From the NCBI RefSeq assembly GCF_009730915.1, contig NC_052487.1, positions 2,170,001-2,234,000 of the forward strand: a stretch of DNA of 64,000 nt, given 5' to 3'. The position numbers and the translations under genes are program-made. Source of the DNA: Dioscorea cayenensis subsp. rotundata. Its lineage: Eukaryota; Streptophyta; Magnoliopsida; Dioscoreales; Dioscoreaceae. The notes under the pieces are model-generated. The model saw only the letters and a list, made by a program, of their open reading frames with translations. It did not search any database and was not told where the DNA came from. Below are positions 60,062 to 64,000 of the stretch, one piece after another; the stretch's first letter is position 1; every line of letters starts with the position of its first letter.

Positions 60062-60702
60062 ATGATGGCCAGAAAGTCTGTTTTGAATCCGTATGCCACT
60101 CCATATGTACCTCTTTCGGAAATGTTTTCTGGAATGAGCTTCGAAGAAAAGAACAAAGCTGGCAAAGGAATTCTGGATGAATCTAAGGAGAAGAACACTG
60201 TGAATTGCCTGGTTGCTGGTACTACTTCATCGTATGGTGTCCAAAATGCTGTGAAACCGGACAATTTTGAGGAGCTGCCGACAAAGATTGGCCAGAACAG
60301 TGGTTCTCCTGACATGCACACTCTTCCGGATGAGACTGCTGAATATGAGGACTTTGGCGGCATGAATGATCATGCATTGAAGATGGAAACTCTCTCCTCC
60401 TTGTATCCAGATATCTCAGTGGAATCTCTTGCTGAAGTTTTATATGTGAACTATGGTAATCTGAATGACGCTATTGATATGCTGGAGCAATTCGAGGCAC
60501 GCATCTATGCTTATCTATGAAATCCCATTTTTGTTCTCATGAAGCTTATTGCTTTCCATGTTTATTACCTGATTGACTTCTATGATTGTTGCAGAATGAA
60601 GGGTTTGATTCTGGTGATTTTCCTGAAAGTTCAGAGGCGAGAAACAACTTCGACCCTACTTCACTGGAAGGTAGTTCCAGTGGGACAAACAACAGTGGCT
60701 GA
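60062..60702 (+). CDS. PAM2- and CUE-domain protein, poly(A)-binding protein interactor (CID5/6 type)
   Basis: Small cytoplasmic adaptor predicted to bind the MLLE domain of poly(A)-binding protein. Two coding exons, 60062-60496 and 60595-60702, 180 residues. A PAM2 motif SVLNPYATPYVP lies at about residues 6-17, matching the SxLNPxAxxFVP consensus with Tyr for Phe. A ubiquitin-binding CUE domain lies at about 101-145 (LKMETLSSLYPDISVESLAEVLYVNYGNLNDAIDML). The middle is disordered and polar. This architecture is that of Arabidopsis CID5/CID6. I use the first Met of MMARKS; an upstream in-frame ATG at 60020 lies in the intron. The coding intron (60497-60594) appears to begin with GC (TTCGAG|GCACGC), since no GT gives the conserved join. 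Confidence 0.85.
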
Positions 60703-61184
60703 TAGTTGTGAGGGTTGTGAATGATGATATTATACCGTATCGATTCTGCTTAGCAATTGTGTAATTCCCATACATCGTGTGTAGGATCATTTAGGTTTTC
60801 CTGCTTCAAAAAATTGCAGCATGGACTGGTTTGTTTTGTTGTTATAGGATTGATGTCTGAAATGTTTTGCTTTCAGGTTGATAATATGATATAGCCATTC
60901 AATATCCAAAGGATTGTACAGATTCTCCAACTCTATCATAGATTGTTCATACTGGTTGAACATGTGCATGAAATTTTCATGGATTTTATCCTTTTTCTTT
61001 TCTTTGAATTCAGATGATATATTATACTTCTTGTGATCCTTTACTTGTTATGAGTTTCAGGTACAGTTTGACATCCTCTTTATATGGATCATGCTTGACT
61101 AGTATGAGTTTGCAAAGTTTTTCTTTTTTCTTTTTTTAATATTAATTTGCAGGTTGTGTTTCGTTTATATGATTGTCTAAATCT

Positions 61185-61244
<60 letters not shown>

Positions 61245-62329
61245 GAATGTAAAAACAGAAATGGCCTTTGATAAATTTGTATTTAAATTACCATTCAAGT
61301 GCAGAATTACATATTTGCTGCCATAACGATTATGTAATCCACCGAAATAGATGTTTTTTTGACATATATATATCTGTGGTAAAAAATCAAGTGTTTTTAT
61401 TTTATAAACAACAAATTTTTTTTTGTAAATATTAGTATTTGGCTATCAATTTCAAGGTAACTTACATCCGTGATAAATTTGATCTTACCAAATAATATTT
61501 TAATATTTTATTTGTTTATTAATTAATATTTTTTTCAATAATTTTCTTATATCACCCAACTCTAATATTCAGTGTATAATAGAAATTAGAGAATACGGAG
61601 GAAAATAAACCTTGATAGTTCTATTATTTTTGAAGACTATATAGTAACTACCCTTATCATTCTGAAATATAAGTTGTTTTTTAAAAAAAATTATTTTAAA
61701 ATAATTTTCATTTTGAAATATTAAGGCTATATTTTTTTTTTCAATTTTATTGATTTTTGATTTTTTAAATTATATAAATAAATAGAGTAATATTTATAAT
61801 CTAAATAAAATATATATATAATAATTTGATTGATTTTTATATTAAAATTTTAAAAAATTAATACTTCATTAATTCGTGTGCAACATGCTTCAACAAGATG
61901 TGTGTTGGAATGGGGGCAGTAGTTCCAGTATTTATTATTGGAACATTGGGAAAAGGTTACTACTGCATGCTTACCTCTGTGTCCTCTTTTATTTTATTTT
62001 TTTTAAGTATGGAAGATGTGTTCTAATCCTGAAAAATAAATATAAGCAAAATTTTATATTTACTTTTGAGATTTGAAAATATATTTATAAAAAAAAAATT
62101 TAATTTTTGCACATAAACCCAGAGAAAATCGGTTAATCTTCTCCATAAATATAAGTTTTTATAAGTTATTTTATAAATAATTTATATACAGTGTTCGATG
62201 CTATTGAATAAATATCTAATCAAATTTTAGTGGTAAATACTTTCCGATGCCCGATGATTATGCAGTGCGAACGATCCATATTATATTATGACACGTGTTT
62301 CCCATGTGTTTTTCTCTCTCCACACACAC

Positions 62330-62368
<39 letters not shown>

Positions 62369-62417
62369 AATAGAACGTAGTAGCAGTTCTCTCAATAGAG
62401 CTTGAAGAGGAGTATCA
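60703..62417. other. 3' UTR, simple repeats and E3 ligase promoter
   Basis: Probable 3' UTR to about 61000. A (TG)n tract of about 55 bp lies at 61186-61240. AT-rich DNA follows. An (AT)n run at about 62332-62366 ends in TATATAAATAGA about 50 bp before the start codon at 62418, the likely TATA box of the SINA-like gene. ACACGTGT at about 62290-62298 is a G-box-like site in the same promoter. Confidence 0.5.
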
Positions 62418-63906
62418 ATGGAGAAACCCTCCTTCTACCGCACCAAGAACAAGAGCATTAAAAAAAGGAATAAGGTGACTGAAACTAATAAGGATCCAAA
62501 TCAGGAGGACATGTTGAAATACAAAGAGGTGGCTTCACAAGAGAAGGAGAATGAAGAGGTATCTAGAGGAATTCTTGTGCTGATTAAGGCTGATGTCTTT
62601 CATTGTCCTATCTGTTGCCATGCTTTGGATCCTCCAATCCATCAGGTATGATTCTCATTGATCTATGCATTTTAACTTGTTGGATTCTGTTCATAATTTT
62701 GCCATTGATTTCTATGTGCTTAGATTTTTTTTATTTTTTCCTTGCTATTCTTTTTAAAAGTTGTTTAAATTTGCTGGTTGGATTGAGATATTTTCATTTT
62801 TTGATGTGATTTCTATTGGTTGTATTGGTTGATTTTAAATTTTCTCATGTATTTAAAAGTAGCTTCAATTTCTACTCAATATGCTGTTAGTACAAGAATG
62901 CAAGAAAAATCTTCCCTTAGCATGTTATGTCTCTGATTAATTGACCAGTAATGCATTTTTCCTGAGCAAATATGTTTCTTTTTTTTTTCTTTTTTTTTTA
63001 AAGTCATTTCAATTGCCATTGTTTTGATATATATATATTCAACCTTGTGCTTACTGATGTTCATGGTGTCTTTCTGGCAAAAATTGAATAAGCTACAAAG
63101 GAAATTGCTCATCTTTTATCATTATGGGTTGAAAGTTCAATATCAAAATGCATGTTAATTATCATACTATGATGTTAAAGGTTTTATAATTATTTCTAAT
63201 TTTTGCACCATATATTTCTTGTCAGCTAATGAATTATTTTTTTCACCTTTTTTTTTTCACCCAGTGTCAAAATGGTCATGTGATGTGCTCTAAATGCTGT
63301 GTCAATCTTAATGGCAAATGTCCATCATGTTCTGAAATCATTGGTCTTATACGATGTTTGACATTAGAAAAAATCATTGAATCAATGGAAATAAGTTGCT
63401 CAAATGCCGGATGTGATGCAATTGTGTCCTACTTAGACAGAGCATCCCACCAGAAGTCATGCATTTATGCACAATGCTTTTGCCCTCTTTGTTCATTTCA
63501 AGGTTGCATGTCAAGTCTTTCTCAGCATGTTGCAGACAACCATAAAAAATCTGCAGTTCAATTATTCAGTTATGAATCCTGCTTTGATGTTCGTGTTACT
63601 GATCATGAACTTAACATTCTTATCGCTCCCGATAATCGTCTGTTTCTCTTGCTAATTAAAGATGTAGCTGAAGGGGTTGCATTCTCAGTTATTGGTATCT
63701 GTCCTGCAGCTGAAGATTATAAGTTTACATATAAACTTTCAGTTTATAACCATCCAAATTATATTGAGTTGAGATCATCTGGATCAATGACTTGTGAATG
63801 GAAGGGTGTTCATCCCAAAACTTTTCTCCTTGTTCCTGCTGATGCATTTCCTTGTCACAAGTTACAAGTATGTGTGACCATAACGAAAAAGAATATGCGG
63901 CCATGA
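62418..63906 (+). CDS. SINA-like RING E3 ubiquitin ligase
   Basis: Seven-in-absentia family E3 ligase that marks target proteins for degradation. Two exons, 62418-62645 and 63265-63906, 289 residues, usual for plant SINA-like proteins. A Lys-rich N-terminus of about 60 residues precedes the RING: VFHCPICCHALDPPIHQ then CQNGHVMCSKCC and KCPSC, with the intron falling inside the RING after IHQ. Two SIAH-type zinc fingers follow (CSNAGC...HQKSC and CPLCSFQGC...HVADNH), then a substrate-binding beta-sandwich of about 110 residues (FDVRVTDHELNILIAPDNRLFLLL to the C-terminus). All expected Cys and His ligands are seen. The last residues KKNMRP precede TGA at 63904-63906. Confidence 0.94.
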
Positions 63907-64000
63907 TCTGTTGATGGGACTCAGTCTTCAGCTGAAATGTAGTATCTGTTTTTGATTTCTGTTTTTATAATGACAAGGCCTGGTGTCCTGTTTTGTTCTT
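63907..64000 (+). other. 3' UTR of the E3 ligase gene, cut by window end
   Basis: Transcript continuation is assumed. No polyadenylation signal is reached within the window. Confidence 0.4.

Noticed and set aside
61089-61298. Frame with a His-Thr repeat
   Set aside because: It is a translation of the (TG)n/(AC)n microsatellite.
1-64000. CRISPR array, operon or bacterial-type system
   Set aside because: Repeats here lack unique spacers of even size, genes have spliceosomal introns, and all recognised genes are plant nuclear types.
1-64000. tRNA or rRNA genes
   Set aside because: No cloverleaf with both good A and B boxes and acceptor pairing, and no rRNA sequence, was recognised; B-box matches fall in SINE-like repeats.

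Overview
The window is nuclear DNA of a flowering plant. The genes have many short introns, plant-only families are present (plastid phosphate translocator, AR401-type methyltransferase, SINA-like E3 ligase, family 14 glucuronosyltransferase), there is a MIR159 hairpin, and plant MITEs and a SINE lie between the genes. Several genes start GC-rich and become AT-rich downstream (55139-55628 is the clearest case), while the intergenic DNA is very AT-rich. This fits a non-grass monocot better than a eudicot, but that is inference.

Layout, left to right. 1-9160: EEF1AKMT2/AR401-like methyltransferase (+), a 72-residue glycine-rich protein (+) and an intronless ribose-5-phosphate isomerase (-) with five G-boxes upstream. 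9160-17000: repeat-rich DNA with a 466-bp non-autonomous hAT element, an 89-bp tandem duplication, a run of RY motifs ahead of a CDC45-derived gene fragment, and a two-tier tandem repeat region. 17121-20573: plastid phosphoenolpyruvate/phosphate translocator with a Stowaway MITE in intron 3. 20600-27000: AT-rich intergenic DNA with a SINE and a long foldback element. 27540-27773: MIR159. 28861-38622: three minus-strand genes, PEX3, an unknown 130-residue membrane-tailed protein and ABCG7. 38995-41250: a 566-bp tandem repeat (about 2.5 units) split by a solo LTR. 42152-47278: a complete-looking but decayed 5.1-kb Mutator-like element. 47522-63906: four plus-strand genes, POL5/MYBBP1A homologue, GT14 glucuronosyltransferase, PAM2+CUE protein (CID5/6 type) and SINA-like RING E3 ligase.

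The genes do not form one pathway; they are ordinary housekeeping and regulatory plant genes interspersed with transposons. I found no convincing new biological system. The most useful second looks are the G-box cluster on the isomerase, three apparent GC-AG introns in three different genes, a stop-free in-frame intron in POL5, the 566-bp repeat with its nested solo LTR, and the RY-rich promoter-like DNA next to a broken CDC45 copy. Exon borders given below were worked out by hand from splice sites, reading phase and remembered family sequences; all joins keep phase.
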